From positions 1,488,001 to 1,552,000 of the forward strand of contig NZ_CP028960.1 of NCBI RefSeq assembly GCF_003071365.1: a DNA stretch of 64,000 nucleotides, read 5' to 3'. Each line of letters opens with the position of its first letter. Position 1 is the first letter of the stretch. Source of the stretch: Methyloceanibacter sp. wino2. GTDB lineage: Bacteria; Pseudomonadota; Alphaproteobacteria; Rhizobiales; Methyloligellaceae. A model generated the notes under the pieces. It had not been told where the DNA came from, did no database searches, and saw only the letters and a program-made list of their open reading frames with translations. Positions 8,331-16,450 of the stretch are shown in pieces. The position numbers and the translations under genes are program-made.

Positions 8331-9380
8331 TCAGGCGACATTCGCCCCGAGAAGCGATCCGATGAAGTAGGTTGCCGCTGCCGCGACCGAACCAACGACG
8401 AGCATGCGCGCGCCACCGATAAACGCGTTCTTGCCCGAGAAGAGGCTGAGCGCCGATCCCACACCGAACAGCGCGATCCCTGCCAGGATCGCAGCGATGA
8501 CGATGCCTTCCTTCTCGTAGCCGAGGAGGTAGGGAATGAGCGGCACGCACGCGCCGACACTGAACGTAAGAAAGGACGAGACGGCCGCGCCCATAGGCGA
8601 GCCAAGCTCTTCCGGATTGAGGCCCAGTTCTTCGCGGGTGAGCGCATCCAGCGCCTGTTCCGGATTCGCGATCAGATGCTTGGCCATGTCGCGCGCTTCG
8701 TTGAGGGGAATGCCGCGCGCTTCGTAGATGAGCGCGAGTTCTTCGGCTTCCTGGTCGGGATAACGCTCAAGCTCGTCCTTCTCTTGCGCGATTTGATGCT
8801 CGAACATTTCCCGTTGCGACAACATGGAGATGAACTCGCCCGCGCCCATCGAGAACGCGCCCGCCAGCAGCCCGGCGATGCCGGTCAGCAGAATCTCGCT
8901 CGGCCCAACGCCTGCGCCTGCCACACCCATGACGAGGCACGTATTGGACACGAGCCCATCGTTCACGCCGAACACGCCCGCGCGCAGCGTGCCGCTGGTG
9001 TAGTTCTTGTGCTGACGTCCGATATCGTCGACGGAGGTGGGCCAGGGATGGCCGCTGCCGTCTGTCTTCTCGCCCTTCGGCTCCTCGGCCCTGCCACGAT
9101 AGACGGAGATGCCCCGCACCTTGTGTGCGGACAAGACGTTGCGCATGGCGCGCGGCGGCAGGATGCCCAATAGAAAGACCATGATGCGTGAGCGCATTGA
9201 CGGCGTGAAACCCGGAACCTGCTTGAGGTCCTTGGCGAGGATCGCGGCCTGCGCCTCAGCCGCCTCGGCCATCTTGCGGAACAGTTTGGCGCGCCTGGGG
9301 TCGGGCTCGTTGGCCGCGACGGCGCTGGACAGATAGGCCGCCGTCTTCTCCGACCGCCAACGCTCGAGCACGTCTTCCAT
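8331..9380 (-). CDS. VIT1/CCC1 family iron transporter with N-terminal ferritin-like domain (MbfA-like)
   Basis: Protein of 349 residues. The first about 130 residues are helical and acidic (LERWRSEKTAAYLSS, KMAEAAEAQAAILAK), matching the ferritin-like (Er) half of membrane-bound ferritins. The C-terminal part is the VIT1/CCC1 domain with its signature GVFGVNDGLVSNTCLVMGVAGAG and GAFSMGAGEFISMLSQREM, plus about five membrane helices. MbfA of rhizobia exports ferrous iron and protects against iron and peroxide stress, partly under Irr control (known for the family); transport of Fe or Mn is inferred here. The start has GGAG 7 nt upstream. It lies only 11 bp after the carbonic anhydrase stop on the same strand, so the two are probably cotranscribed. 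Confidence 0.82.
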   Translation of the reverse strand: MEDVLERWRSEKTAAYLSSAVAANEPDPRRAKLFRKMAEAAEAQAAILAKDLKQVPGFTPSMRSRIMVFLLGILPPRAMRNVLSAHKVRGISVYRGRAEEPKGEKTDGSGHPWPTSVDDIGRQHKNYTSGTLRAGVFGVNDGLVSNTCLVMGVAGAGVGPSEILLTGIAGLLAGAFSMGAGEFISMLSQREMFEHQIAQEKDELERYPDQEAEELALIYEARGIPLNEARDMAKHLIANPEQALDALTREELGLNPEELGSPMGAAVSSFLTFSVGACVPLIPYLLGYEKEGIVIAAILAGIALFGVGSALSLFSGKNAFIGGARMLVVGSVAAAATYFIGSLLGANVA

Positions 9381-9391
9381 GGTGTTCTCCG

Positions 9392-10108
9392 TTAGACCAG
9401 ATTCACGGTGCCCGTCTCGAGGTCGTAGACCCCGCCGGCGATCTTCACTTTCCCGGCCGCGACGGCCTCGCCGATGATTTCGGACTGCGTCTTCAGCCGC
9501 GTCATGCCGAGGCGCACGTTCTCCTCGATCGATGCCGCCAGGTAGTCGCCGGGATGCTTGCCGTGTGCCGTGATGACCGCAGGCTGGATCGCCTTGACCA
9601 GCTCGGGCAGATGGCCCGGCAGTTCCTTACGCTGCATGGAGGCGCTGAGCGCGGTCAGCACCGCGCCGCACCCGCTATGCCCCAGAACGAAGATCAGCGG
9701 GATGCCGAGGCTCGTCACGGCGAACTCAAAACTCGCCAGTCCGTAATTGCTGACAACGTTGCCGGCGTCGCGCGACACGAACAGATCGCCCGGCCCCTGA
9801 TCGAAGATGATCTCAGGCGGCACGCGGCTGTCGGCGCAGGAGAGAATGCCGGCGATGGGGTGCTGGGCTTGGACGCGCGCGGCGCGCTCTACCGAGAAGT
9901 CCCTGTCCTTGCCCCCATCGGCCTTGTAGCGGGCGTTGCCCGCCTTCAGGCGCTCCAGTGCCTCGGCGGGAGGAATCGCATTGGGTGGCGGCGCCTTGTC
10001 CTCCGCGTGCGCACCAACGCGCGGCACCATACCGGCCACAACAAAAGCACCGGCGCCGGCGACAAGCGCACGGCGCGACAGCGTTGCGTGTTCGGGGCAA
10101 TCACACAT
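9392..10108 (-). CDS. Beta-class carbonic anhydrase with Tat signal
   Basis: Zinc enzyme interconverting CO2 and bicarbonate, 238 residues. Beta-class motifs are clear: CADSRVPPE supplies a zinc Cys and the Asp-Arg dyad, and HSGCGA supplies the zinc His and second Cys. The N-terminus starts MCDCPEH and then has a twin-arginine leader (SRRALVAGAGAFVVAGM, ending near AHAE), so the enzyme is probably exported folded to the periplasm, unlike most beta carbonic anhydrases. Start at 10108 is supported by TTGGAGAAACGC just upstream; the open frame reaches further upstream but without leader-like sequence. The iron transporter gene follows at 11 bp spacing, pointing to a two-gene operon. Confidence 0.9.
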   Translation of the reverse strand: MCDCPEHATLSRRALVAGAGAFVVAGMVPRVGAHAEDKAPPPNAIPPAEALERLKAGNARYKADGGKDRDFSVERAARVQAQHPIAGILSCADSRVPPEIIFDQGPGDLFVSRDAGNVVSNYGLASFEFAVTSLGIPLIFVLGHSGCGAVLTALSASMQRKELPGHLPELVKAIQPAVITAHGKHPGDYLAASIEENVRLGMTRLKTQSEIIGEAVAAGKVKIAGGVYDLETGTVNLV

Positions 10109-10233
10109 GCGTTTCTCCAATCCCAGTCTTTCTGATTTTCTCTGAAGCGTCCCGCGGGGACCGGTCCCGGTCAAGCCGTTCGCACAAAATTCACGCCGTG
10201 ACCGGCGTGCGACGAACGTCCGACCCGGCACCC

Positions 10234-10659
10234 CTAACGGGTAATGCGAATGGTGGTGTTGCTCTTGCCGTACCGCTGCACGAGAGCGTAAAGACGCGCG
10301 GCGTTGGACGGGTGCAGCCGCACACAGCCATGCGACGCGGGCCGGCCCAAATGCTTCGTCTCATACGAGCCGTGGATCGCATAGCCGCCCTTGAAGAAGA
10401 TCGAGTAGGGCATCGGCGAGCCGTTGTAGATCGTCGACCGATGGTACCTGACGAGACTGTACGGCTTGTACGTCCCAGTCGGCGTCCGGTAGCCCGGCCG
10501 CGCGGTCGAGACTTTCCACGTATAGGCAGGCTTGCCGTTGACATAAACGTGCATCCGCTGGCTCGAGAGATTGATCTGCGCCACGACGCCGGCAAATGCC
10601 GCGGCCGGCAGGCATGCGGCTGCGCCCAGTATCGCGATCAGGACCAAGAAGCGTCGCAT
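10234..10659 (-). CDS. L,D-transpeptidase (YkuD domain)
   Basis: Periplasmic enzyme of 141 residues that would form mDap-mDap (3-3) peptidoglycan crosslinks or attach proteins to the wall. A Sec signal peptide (FLVLIAILGAAACLPAAAFA) is followed almost directly by the YkuD catalytic domain. The catalytic motif is complete: AIHGS, then HLGRPASHGCVRL with the nucleophilic Cys and conserved His and Arg. It lacks a LysM or peptidoglycan-binding domain, giving the minimal single-domain form common in alphaproteobacteria, which carry many paralogues. It is divergent from mepA, which cleaves crosslinks, with about 270 bp between them. Confidence 0.92.
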   Translation of the reverse strand: MRRFLVLIAILGAAACLPAAAFAGVVAQINLSSQRMHVYVNGKPAYTWKVSTARPGYRTPTGTYKPYSLVRYHRSTIYNGSPMPYSIFFKGGYAIHGSYETKHLGRPASHGCVRLHPSNAARLYALVQRYGKSNTTIRITR

Positions 10660-10929
10660 TTGTTGTGTCTCCTCCGTGGCTCAACTCACACTCAGGATCG
10701 GCGGCGCGGACGCGCGTGGGCCCTCAAATCTCCGACTTCGGACCAGTCGAGGGCCTCAGTCTATCTCTATCGGCTGAACATCTCCTGAATGTCCCGTGCG
10801 AGCCGTCCGCGCCCGAAGCCATACCGATTCAACACCCTTAAGAGGCTGCTACTATTGGTCTTGTTTGTGTTAAGCTTTCGCTTTCAACGTCGTCAGTTAG
10901 CGGGGCACATGTCATGTGGCTGGAGGACA

Positions 10930-12225
10930 ATGCGTAGGCTGATCATCGGCCTACCACTTTTGTTCCTGATGACCGGCATCGCCGCGGCAGAGGTAGCCTC
11001 GCCGCAGGCGGCCGTGCGGCCTCAGCACGTCGCGCCGCCCGGCGCGGATACGCCCCAGCAAGACAACACGCTCAACGAGGCGCAACCGGCGGACGGCAGC
11101 CCCGACGACGAGGGCGAAGACGTGGCGGCCCAGGCGGATGTCCCCATGGAGCTTCCCCTGCGCCGGCCCGATCCGCCTAAGAATATTCCCCCGGCGAAGC
11201 TCGCTCCGGCCAACGATCTGTTCGGATCGGTCGCGGACCCGGCCCCGCTCGCCGCGCGGGCGATCGGCGGCTACACCAAGGGCTGTCTGTCCGGCGGCAT
11301 CTCGCTGCCCATCAACGGTCCGGACTGGCAGGTGATGCGCGTATCGCGGAACCGCAACTGGGGAGCGCCGCAGCTCATCGACTATATGGAACGGCTCGCC
11401 AGCGACGCGCATGCCCTTGACGGGTGGCCCGGGCTGCTGGTCGGGGACCTCTCTCAGCCCCGCGGCGGCCCCATGCTCACCGGTCACACCAGCCATCAGA
11501 TCGGTCTCGACGCGGACATTTGGCTGACGCCCATGCCAGACCGTGTGCTGACGGAAGACGAGCGTGAGGAGATGACGGCCGTCTCGATGCTGAAGGACCC
11601 CTTCACCGTCGATCCCGAAGTCTTCACCGATTTGCAGATAAAGCTCATCCGGCGTGCGGCGTCCTACCCGCAGGTCGGGCGCATCTTCGTCCATCCCGCG
11701 ATCAAGAAAGCGCTTTGCGCGCGGGCGGATGTGGCCGGCAAGAACAAGGCGTGGCTCGCGAAGGTCCGCCCCTGGTGGAATCACCACTACCATTTTCATG
11801 TCCGCCTGAACTGTCCGCCGGGAATGTCCGGGTGCGACAGCCAATCACCGGTGTCAGGTGACATCGGCTGCGACGACAAAGCCTTCGTGTATTGGGACAA
11901 GAAGCTGAAGATCTCGGCCAAGTGGCAAACCGACCACGGCTTCAGCCCCTTGGACCCGATCCGGCGCCGGCCCAGCGTTTCCGACCGGAAGAAACGCGGT
12001 AAACTCGGGGATCTTCCGAAAGACTGTCAGACCGTCCTGACATCTGGCGGCGTGGAGCCGCTTAAAGTGGGTGACGAGCTACCTGAGATCGCCGTCGAGG
12101 CCGCGACCAGCAAGGACGCAGGTCCCGGCGTGCCGGTCCTCACCAAGGAGGAACTCGCCGCGTTCCTGGGGACGAAGCCCAAGAAAGTCTCGATGCAGGT
12201 GCCCGAGCGCAATCCCATACGTTGA
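10930..12225 (+). CDS. mepA: Penicillin-insensitive murein endopeptidase MepA
   Basis: Periplasmic zinc endopeptidase of the LAS family (peptidase M74), 431 residues, which cleaves D-Ala-mDap and mDap-mDap crosslinks in peptidoglycan. The signal peptide is RRLIIGLPLLFLMTGIAAA. A low-complexity acidic/Pro linker follows (about residues 20-90). Metal-binding motifs are HTSHQIGLDADIW (His186, His189, Asp196) and the His-rich WWNHHYHFHVRL (His 285-290). A long C-terminal tail after about residue 330, with KKRGKLGDLPKDC and a Thr/Lys-rich end, exceeds the E. coli protein (274 residues). Start at 10930 is chosen because TGGAGG lies just upstream and a leader begins there. It is divergently arranged with the L,D-transpeptidase. 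Confidence 0.92.
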   Translation: MRRLIIGLPLLFLMTGIAAAEVASPQAAVRPQHVAPPGADTPQQDNTLNEAQPADGSPDDEGEDVAAQADVPMELPLRRPDPPKNIPPAKLAPANDLFGSVADPAPLAARAIGGYTKGCLSGGISLPINGPDWQVMRVSRNRNWGAPQLIDYMERLASDAHALDGWPGLLVGDLSQPRGGPMLTGHTSHQIGLDADIWLTPMPDRVLTEDEREEMTAVSMLKDPFTVDPEVFTDLQIKLIRRAASYPQVGRIFVHPAIKKALCARADVAGKNKAWLAKVRPWWNHHYHFHVRLNCPPGMSGCDSQSPVSGDIGCDDKAFVYWDKKLKISAKWQTDHGFSPLDPIRRRPSVSDRKKRGKLGDLPKDCQTVLTSGGVEPLKVGDELPEIAVEAATSKDAGPGVPVLTKEELAAFLGTKPKKVSMQVPERNPIR

Positions 12226-12289
12226 CCCGCAGCGTCGCGGCGATGCGCCGTCTTTGCGTGCATCGCTTCTTTCGGGCACACTCCCGGCC

Positions 12290-12685
12290 ATGTTGCAGCG
12301 GCGCTCAAATCCCTTCGAAGGTCAAAAGAACGTCTTCGGCGATCCCCTCAGGCCGTGTTCGGACCGGCCGCTCACGGGGTTCTACCGGACGGGCTGCTGC
12401 CACACCGGCCCCGAGGATGCCGGGCTGCATACGGTCTGTGTCGAGGTGACCGAGGCGTTCCTCACGTTTTCCAAGGCGTGTGGGAACGATCTTTCCACGC
12501 CCGTGCCGGATTTCGGCTTTCCGGGCTTGAAGCCGGGGGACCGTTGGTGCCTGTGCGCGGCCCGCTGGCTCGAGGCGTTCGAGGCCGGTAAGGCGCCACG
12601 GGTCGTCCTTGCCGCGACGCACGAGGCCACGCTCGAGCTCGTGGAGCTCGAAGACCTCAAACGCTATGCCATCGACCTGGCCTGA
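12290..12685 (+). CDS. DUF2237 family protein
   Basis: Soluble protein of 131 residues matching the conserved DUF2237 family: NVFGDPLRPCS, DRPLTGFYRTGCC, GLHTVCVEVTEAFL, then FPGLKPGDRWCLCAARW and ATHEATLELV. The family is widespread and always carries this Cys-containing core; no reaction is known. The Cys positions (SxPLTGFYRxGCC and WCLCAxRW) could bind a metal or form disulfides (inference). The gene starts 64 bp after mepA and may be cotranscribed with it; the ribosome binding site is weak. Confidence 0.85.
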   Translation: MLQRRSNPFEGQKNVFGDPLRPCSDRPLTGFYRTGCCHTGPEDAGLHTVCVEVTEAFLTFSKACGNDLSTPVPDFGFPGLKPGDRWCLCAARWLEAFEAGKAPRVVLAATHEATLELVELEDLKRYAIDLA

Positions 12686-12778
12686 GCGCGGCGGCGACAG
12701 GCACAGAACTGGCTTGTTGCGCCCATCCGGAGGTGGCAGCATGCGCGCCGAGTCCACGAACGGGTACCCTGCGGCGCA

Positions 12779-13327
12779 ATGAGCGAAAAAACAGACGACA
12801 AGAAGTCCACACAGGCGCGACGCCGCCAGAAGCGCCAGATCTACCTCAAGGGTCACAAGCGCAAATTCCTGGTCGTCGTCGACGAGACCCCGGAATGCGA
12901 GAGCGCGCTTGCCTTTGCCGCAAGCCGCGCGGAACGCACCAAGGGCAAGCTCGCGCTCCTCTACGTCATCGAACCCGAGGACGGCGCCATGCACTGGCTC
13001 GGCGTGGAGGAAATCGCGCGCGAGGAGGGTCTGAACAAGGCGAAGGCCGTCTTTCGCCTTTTTGGACGTAAACTCAAAGCTCTAGGGTTCGAAGACCTGG
13101 AGCCCGAGGAGATCGTGCGCGAAGGCTCCAAGGACGAGGAGATCACCAAACTCATCGAAGAGGATCCCGATATCGGCGTGCTGGTCCTCGGCGCTTCGAA
13201 AGATCCGTCCGGCCCCGGTCCGCTGGTTTCGAGCCTCGCGGGCGGACGACTGGCAGGCGTGTTTCCGACGCCGATTACCGTCGTTCCGGGGCATCTTTCG
13301 GCGGAGGAAATTCTTGCGCTCGCTTGA
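12779..13327 (+). CDS. Universal stress protein (UspA family)
   Basis: Protein of 182 residues with a single USP alpha/beta domain: KFLVVVDETPECESALAFAASRA at the start of the domain, KGKLALLYVIEP as strand 2, and the nucleotide-loop-like end VLVLGASKDPSGPGPLVSSLAGG followed by PITVVPG. The motif GxS/T spacing suggests the ATP-binding type rather than the classic UspA, but this is uncertain. The N-terminal 20 residues are Lys/Arg-rich and probably disordered. A usp gene directly before nfu is a common alphaproteobacterial arrangement; the 120 bp gap holds the iron-responsive-looking promoter of nfu. Confidence 0.88.
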   Translation: MSEKTDDKKSTQARRRQKRQIYLKGHKRKFLVVVDETPECESALAFAASRAERTKGKLALLYVIEPEDGAMHWLGVEEIAREEGLNKAKAVFRLFGRKLKALGFEDLEPEEIVREGSKDEEITKLIEEDPDIGVLVLGASKDPSGPGPLVSSLAGGRLAGVFPTPITVVPGHLSAEEILALA

Positions 13328-13402
13328 GGGCGCTGCGGCCTCTCAAGACAGGCAAATCTAGGCTGGTGCCGCCTTGACTTTGAGGTCTTGGAGTCACAAG
13401 TA

Positions 13403-13415
13403 TAGAATAATTCTA
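13403..13415. promoter_or_regulatory. Irr-type iron box in front of nfu
   Basis: Perfect palindrome TAGAATAATTCTA (halves TAGAAT and ATTCTA around a central A), fitting the iron control element bound by rhizobial Irr (TTAGAAnnnTTCTAA pattern). It overlaps a plausible -10 region (TATAGA) downstream of TTGACT at 13374 and lies about 35 nt before the nfu start. Irr normally represses iron-using genes when heme/iron is low; repression of nfu is an inference. Confidence 0.6.
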
Positions 13416-13449
13416 AGCTATTGAGATTCGACTCAGAAGAGGGTCCGTC

Positions 13450-14010
13450 ATGTTCATCCAGACCGAGGCGACGCCAAATCCGGCGACCCTGAAATTTCTC
13501 CCTGGACGAACCGTCCTTGGTGATCACGACGCGCTCGAGTTCCGCGCCGGCGACGAGGGCGAAGCGTCACCGCTTGCCTCGCGGCTGTTCGAGATCGACG
13601 GCATCTCCAGCGTGTTCCTCGGCTCCGACTTCATCAGCGTGACCAAGAGCGACGGCGAGTGGCCGCACCTGAAACCCGCCATCCTCGGCGCGATCATGGA
13701 GCACTACCTGTCCGGCGAAGTCACCGTGGACGAGGCGGACGAGATCCAGCCGGGCGGCGAAGAGTTCTTCGAGCCCGAGGACGAGGACACGGTCAAGACC
13801 ATCAAGGAACTGCTCGATACGCGGGTCCGGCCCGCCGTGGCCCAGGATGGCGGCGACATTACGTTCCAGGGCTATCGTGACGGCGTGGTCTATCTGCACA
13901 TGCGCGGCGCCTGCTCCGGCTGCCCGAGTTCCACGGCGACGCTGCGGCACGGCATCGAGAACCTGCTGCGGCACTTCATTCCGGAAGTGCAGGAAGTCCG
14001 CCCGATTTGA
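13450..14010 (+). CDS. Nfu/NifU-like Fe-S cluster carrier
   Basis: Fe-S delivery protein of 186 residues. The N-terminal Nfu_N domain ([19 protein letters not shown]) spans about residues 1-90. The C-terminal NifU domain contains the cluster-binding CxxC at Cys155 and Cys158 (ACSGCPSS), where a 4Fe-4S cluster is bridged between two subunits and passed to apoproteins. Its length and domain order match mitochondrial NFU1-like proteins of alphaproteobacteria. It heads an apparent operon nfu - nitroreductase - tsaB - rimI, with the next start overlapping its stop by 4 nt. An Irr-like palindrome lies in its promoter region. Confidence 0.93.
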   Translation: MFIQTEATPNPATLKFLPGRTVLGDHDALEFRAGDEGEASPLASRLFEIDGISSVFLGSDFISVTKSDGEWPHLKPAILGAIMEHYLSGEVTVDEADEIQPGGEEFFEPEDEDTVKTIKELLDTRVRPAVAQDGGDITFQGYRDGVVYLHMRGACSGCPSSTATLRHGIENLLRHFIPEVQEVRPI

Positions 14011-14597
14011 CGGACCGCCTCCCAGACGGCTCCTTCGCACAGCTATTTCACGACGCGCGAACGCACAATGCCTGGCAGGATCGGGATGTGCCTAACGCCT
14101 TGCTGCGCGAACTCGTGTCGCTAGTGCTGCTGGGACCGACTAGCGCCAATTGCAGCCCCGCACGATTCGTTTTCGTGAAGTCGCCCGAAGCCAAGGAACG
14201 GCTGAAGCCGTTTCTGTCGGAAGGCAATCGGGAGAAGACCATGCAGGCACCGGTCTGCGCGATCATCGGCCACGATCTCGACTTTCACGAACACCTGCCC
14301 GAGCTGTTTCCGCATACGGACGCGAAGAGCTGGTTTACCGGCAAGCCCGAAAAGATCGCCGAGACCGCCTTCCGCAACGGGACGCTGCAGGGTGCCTATC
14401 TCATCATGGCCGCGCGGGCCCTCGGGCTCGACTGCGGACCCATGTCGGGCTTCGACCCGGCCGGCGTCGACGCCGCGTTTTTCGACGGCACGAACGTCAA
14501 ATCGAACTTTCTATGCAATCTCGGTTATGGCGACAGCTCGGCGCTGCGTCCCCGGTCGCCGCGATTCGACTTCGACCAAGTCGCCCGCATCCTCTAA
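14007..14597 (+). CDS. RutE/HadB-like nitroreductase family protein
   Basis: FMN-dependent oxidoreductase of 196 residues. It matches malonic semialdehyde reductase RutE-type proteins ([20 protein letters not shown], [37 protein letters not shown]). The rest of the pyrimidine-degrading rut operon is absent, so the physiological substrate is unknown; reduction of a small aldehyde or nitro compound is inferred. The start is a TTG that overlaps the nfu stop by 4 nt, with AGGAAG upstream; no closer ATG would keep the conserved N-terminus. Translational coupling to nfu is likely. Confidence 0.85.
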   Translation: MTDRLPDGSFAQLFHDARTHNAWQDRDVPNALLRELVSLVLLGPTSANCSPARFVFVKSPEAKERLKPFLSEGNREKTMQAPVCAIIGHDLDFHEHLPELFPHTDAKSWFTGKPEKIAETAFRNGTLQGAYLIMAARALGLDCGPMSGFDPAGVDAAFFDGTNVKSNFLCNLGYGDSSALRPRSPRFDFDQVARIL

Positions 14598-14606
14598 GAC
14601 CACCTC

Positions 14607-15299
14607 ATGAATATCTTAGCGCTCGATACGAGCATGGGAGTCTGCTCGGCTGCCGTGCTGCGGACCGGCCCTTCCGCGCAGCTCGAAGTCCTGCGCGAGA
14701 CCGAGATGCTGCGCGGCCACGCGGAAGCGCTGATGCCGATGGTCGAGGCGGTCCTGGCTGAAGCGAGCCTCGCACCAGGTGACCTCGACACGATTGCCGC
14801 CACGCAAGGGCCCGGCAGCTTCACGGGCGTGCGCATTGCCATTGCGGCTGCACGCGGGCTGGCCCTGACCTGCCGGGCCACCCTTTTCGGCACAGACAGT
14901 CTCACGGTGATGGCGCGGCGGGCCCTTCGGGAGGGCCTTGTCCCGGAAAGGCCGTTCGCGATCGCCGTCGATGCGCGGCGGGGCATGCTCTATTTCGGCC
15001 TCTTCGCGCCCGATGGATCGCGGCTCGACGGTCCCGCGCTTCTCACGCCCGAGGACGCCGCAGCCCGTCTGCCCGCCGGCGTTGCCGTCGCTGTTGGAAG
15101 CGGGGCGGGCCTGTTGACCGAAGCGGCTGCGGCAAGGAACCAGGAACTGGCGCCTACCCGGCCTGACCTCCAACCCGGCGCGATGACGCTGGCCGAGCTC
15201 GCCGCCGAGAGCGATGAACGCATTCCGGTCCTGCGGCCGCTGTATTTGAGGCCTCCGGATGCAAAGCCTCAGAACACGGCTCTGGAGCGGCGGCCGTGA
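14607..15299 (+). CDS. tsaB: tRNA threonylcarbamoyladenosine biosynthesis protein TsaB
   Basis: Component of the TsaBDE complex that makes N6-threonylcarbamoyladenosine at position 37 of ANN-decoding tRNAs. At 230 residues it has the usual length. It opens with the ASKHA-fold strand NILALDTSMGVCSAAV, followed by ATQGPGSFTGVRIAIAAARGLAL, the hallmark of the TsaB/TsaD family. TsaB is a catalytically inactive scaffold for TsaD. The gene starts 9 bp after the nitroreductase stop and overlaps rimI by 4 nt (GTGA), an arrangement seen widely in alphaproteobacteria. Confidence 0.95.
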   Translation: MNILALDTSMGVCSAAVLRTGPSAQLEVLRETEMLRGHAEALMPMVEAVLAEASLAPGDLDTIAATQGPGSFTGVRIAIAAARGLALTCRATLFGTDSLTVMARRALREGLVPERPFAIAVDARRGMLYFGLFAPDGSRLDGPALLTPEDAAARLPAGVAVAVGSGAGLLTEAAAARNQELAPTRPDLQPGAMTLAELAAESDERIPVLRPLYLRPPDAKPQNTALERRP

Positions 15300-15793
15300 C
15301 AAGGCACGAAGACGCGGCGGGCGTCCGAATCCGGCGGACAACACCGTTCGACGCCGCGCTCTTCGCCGCTCTCCACCAATCCTGCTTCGCTACAGGCGAA
15401 CAGTCTCACCAGCAGCGCGCCTGGGACGAAGCGGCCATGGCCCAGTTCATCGCAGGCCCCTCAACGCTGTGCCTTCTGGCGACGGTTGGCGCGGAGGACG
15501 CCCAGCCGGCCGGGTTCCTCATCGCACGCGCGGCAGGCGACGAGGCGGAGTTGCTCACGATCGGCGTTGTGGCCGACTTGAGGAAACGCGGCGTGGGCCG
15601 GGCGCTTTTGCGGCACGCGGCCGAGGCCCTCAAGTCGAGCGGAATCCGGGCTCTCTTTTTGGAAGTGGACGAGACCAATGCAACCGCGCTCGCGCTTTAC
15701 CGGCAGCTGGGAGCCGAGGCAGTCGGGCGGCGCCCGGGCTACTACGAGGACGGCGGCGATGCCGCCGTGCTGCGCCTCGACCTTCAGTCCTGA
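15296..15793 (+). CDS. rimI: Ribosomal protein S18-alanine N-acetyltransferase RimI
   Basis: GNAT-fold acetyltransferase of 165 residues, start GTG overlapping the tsaB stop. The acetyl-CoA binding motif A is LTIGVVADLRKRGVGRALLRHAAEAL, followed by LFLEVDETNATALALYRQLGAEAVGRRPGYY, the characteristic end of RimI-like enzymes. It would acetylate the N-terminal Ala of S18, although RimI-like enzymes next to tsaB may act on other N-termini. Ends the nfu-tsaB-rimI operon; the fur gene follows after about 120 bp. Confidence 0.92.
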   Translation: MTRHEDAAGVRIRRTTPFDAALFAALHQSCFATGEQSHQQRAWDEAAMAQFIAGPSTLCLLATVGAEDAQPAGFLIARAAGDEAELLTIGVVADLRKRGVGRALLRHAAEALKSSGIRALFLEVDETNATALALYRQLGAEAVGRRPGYYEDGGDAAVLRLDLQS

Positions 15794-15911
15794 TCTTCGT
15801 TCTTGCCCTTTAGGACCCACGACCCGATGATGCGCGATGTCGCGAACAACCCGAGCCGTGCCGGCGCCGATCATCGGCCGAGCGCCGACCACGTCGCGCC
15901 CGACGAGAGCC

Positions 15912-16361
15912 ATGCCAAAGCAGCCCAGGCGTGAGAGCAGGTTGGAGCGCCTTTGCGCCGAGCGGGGCCTCCGGATGACCGGCCAGCGGCGCATCATCGC
16001 GCAGATTCTGTCCGAGGCGGACGACCACCCCGATGCCGAGGAAGTCTATCGGCGCGTGGCGGAGCGCGATCCGCGCATTTCCCTGTCGACCGTGTATCGC
16101 ACCGTGAGACTTCTTGAAGATGAGGGCATCGTGGAGCGCCACGATTTCGGCGATGGCCGCGCGCGCTACGAACCGGGTGACCACGAGCACCACGATCACC
16201 TCATCGACGTGACCACGGGCGACGTCATCGAGTTCACCAACGAAGACATTGAACGCTTGCAGGAACGCGTCGCGGCTGAGCTGGGGTTCAAGCTGATCGG
16301 CCACCGTCTCGAGCTCTTCGGTAAGCCGCTCAAACCTCAGAACGACAAGAACGAGACTTAG
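15912..16361 (+). CDS. Fur family metalloregulator (Fur/Mur type)
   Basis: DNA-binding metal sensor of about 149 residues. The winged helix is RMTGQRRIIAQIL...SLSTVYRTVRLLEDEGIV; the metal region includes HEHHDHLIDVTTGDVIEF, and it lacks the CxxC pairs of the E. coli type. This pattern and the neighbourhood match rhizobial Mur (manganese-responsive Fur homologue). The C-terminus LGFKLIGHRLELFGKPL is typical. Start at 15912 is preferred over the longer frame at 15837 because homologous proteins begin shortly before the LCAERGLRMT motif and GACGAGAG lies upstream. It could sense Mn or Fe; Mn is the better guess for this order. Confidence 0.88.
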   Translation: MPKQPRRESRLERLCAERGLRMTGQRRIIAQILSEADDHPDAEEVYRRVAERDPRISLSTVYRTVRLLEDEGIVERHDFGDGRARYEPGDHEHHDHLIDVTTGDVIEFTNEDIERLQERVAAELGFKLIGHRLELFGKPLKPQNDKNET

Positions 16362-16416
16362 GCGTCGCCTGTTCCCCGCGCGCGAGGTTTGACTTCCGGC
16401 CCGCCCCGGGACAACG

Positions 16417-16432
16417 TTAACGAAAGGTTAAC
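16417..16432 (+). promoter_or_regulatory. CtrA-type binding site
   Basis: TTAACGAAAGGTTAAC fits the full CtrA consensus TTAA-N7-TTAAC exactly. It lies 18 nt before the start of the small secreted protein at 16451. CtrA is the cell-cycle master regulator of alphaproteobacteria; its position this close to the start would suit repression or a downstream transcription start (inference). Confidence 0.5.
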
Positions 16433-16450
16433 GGGATGAAGGGGTGCGTT

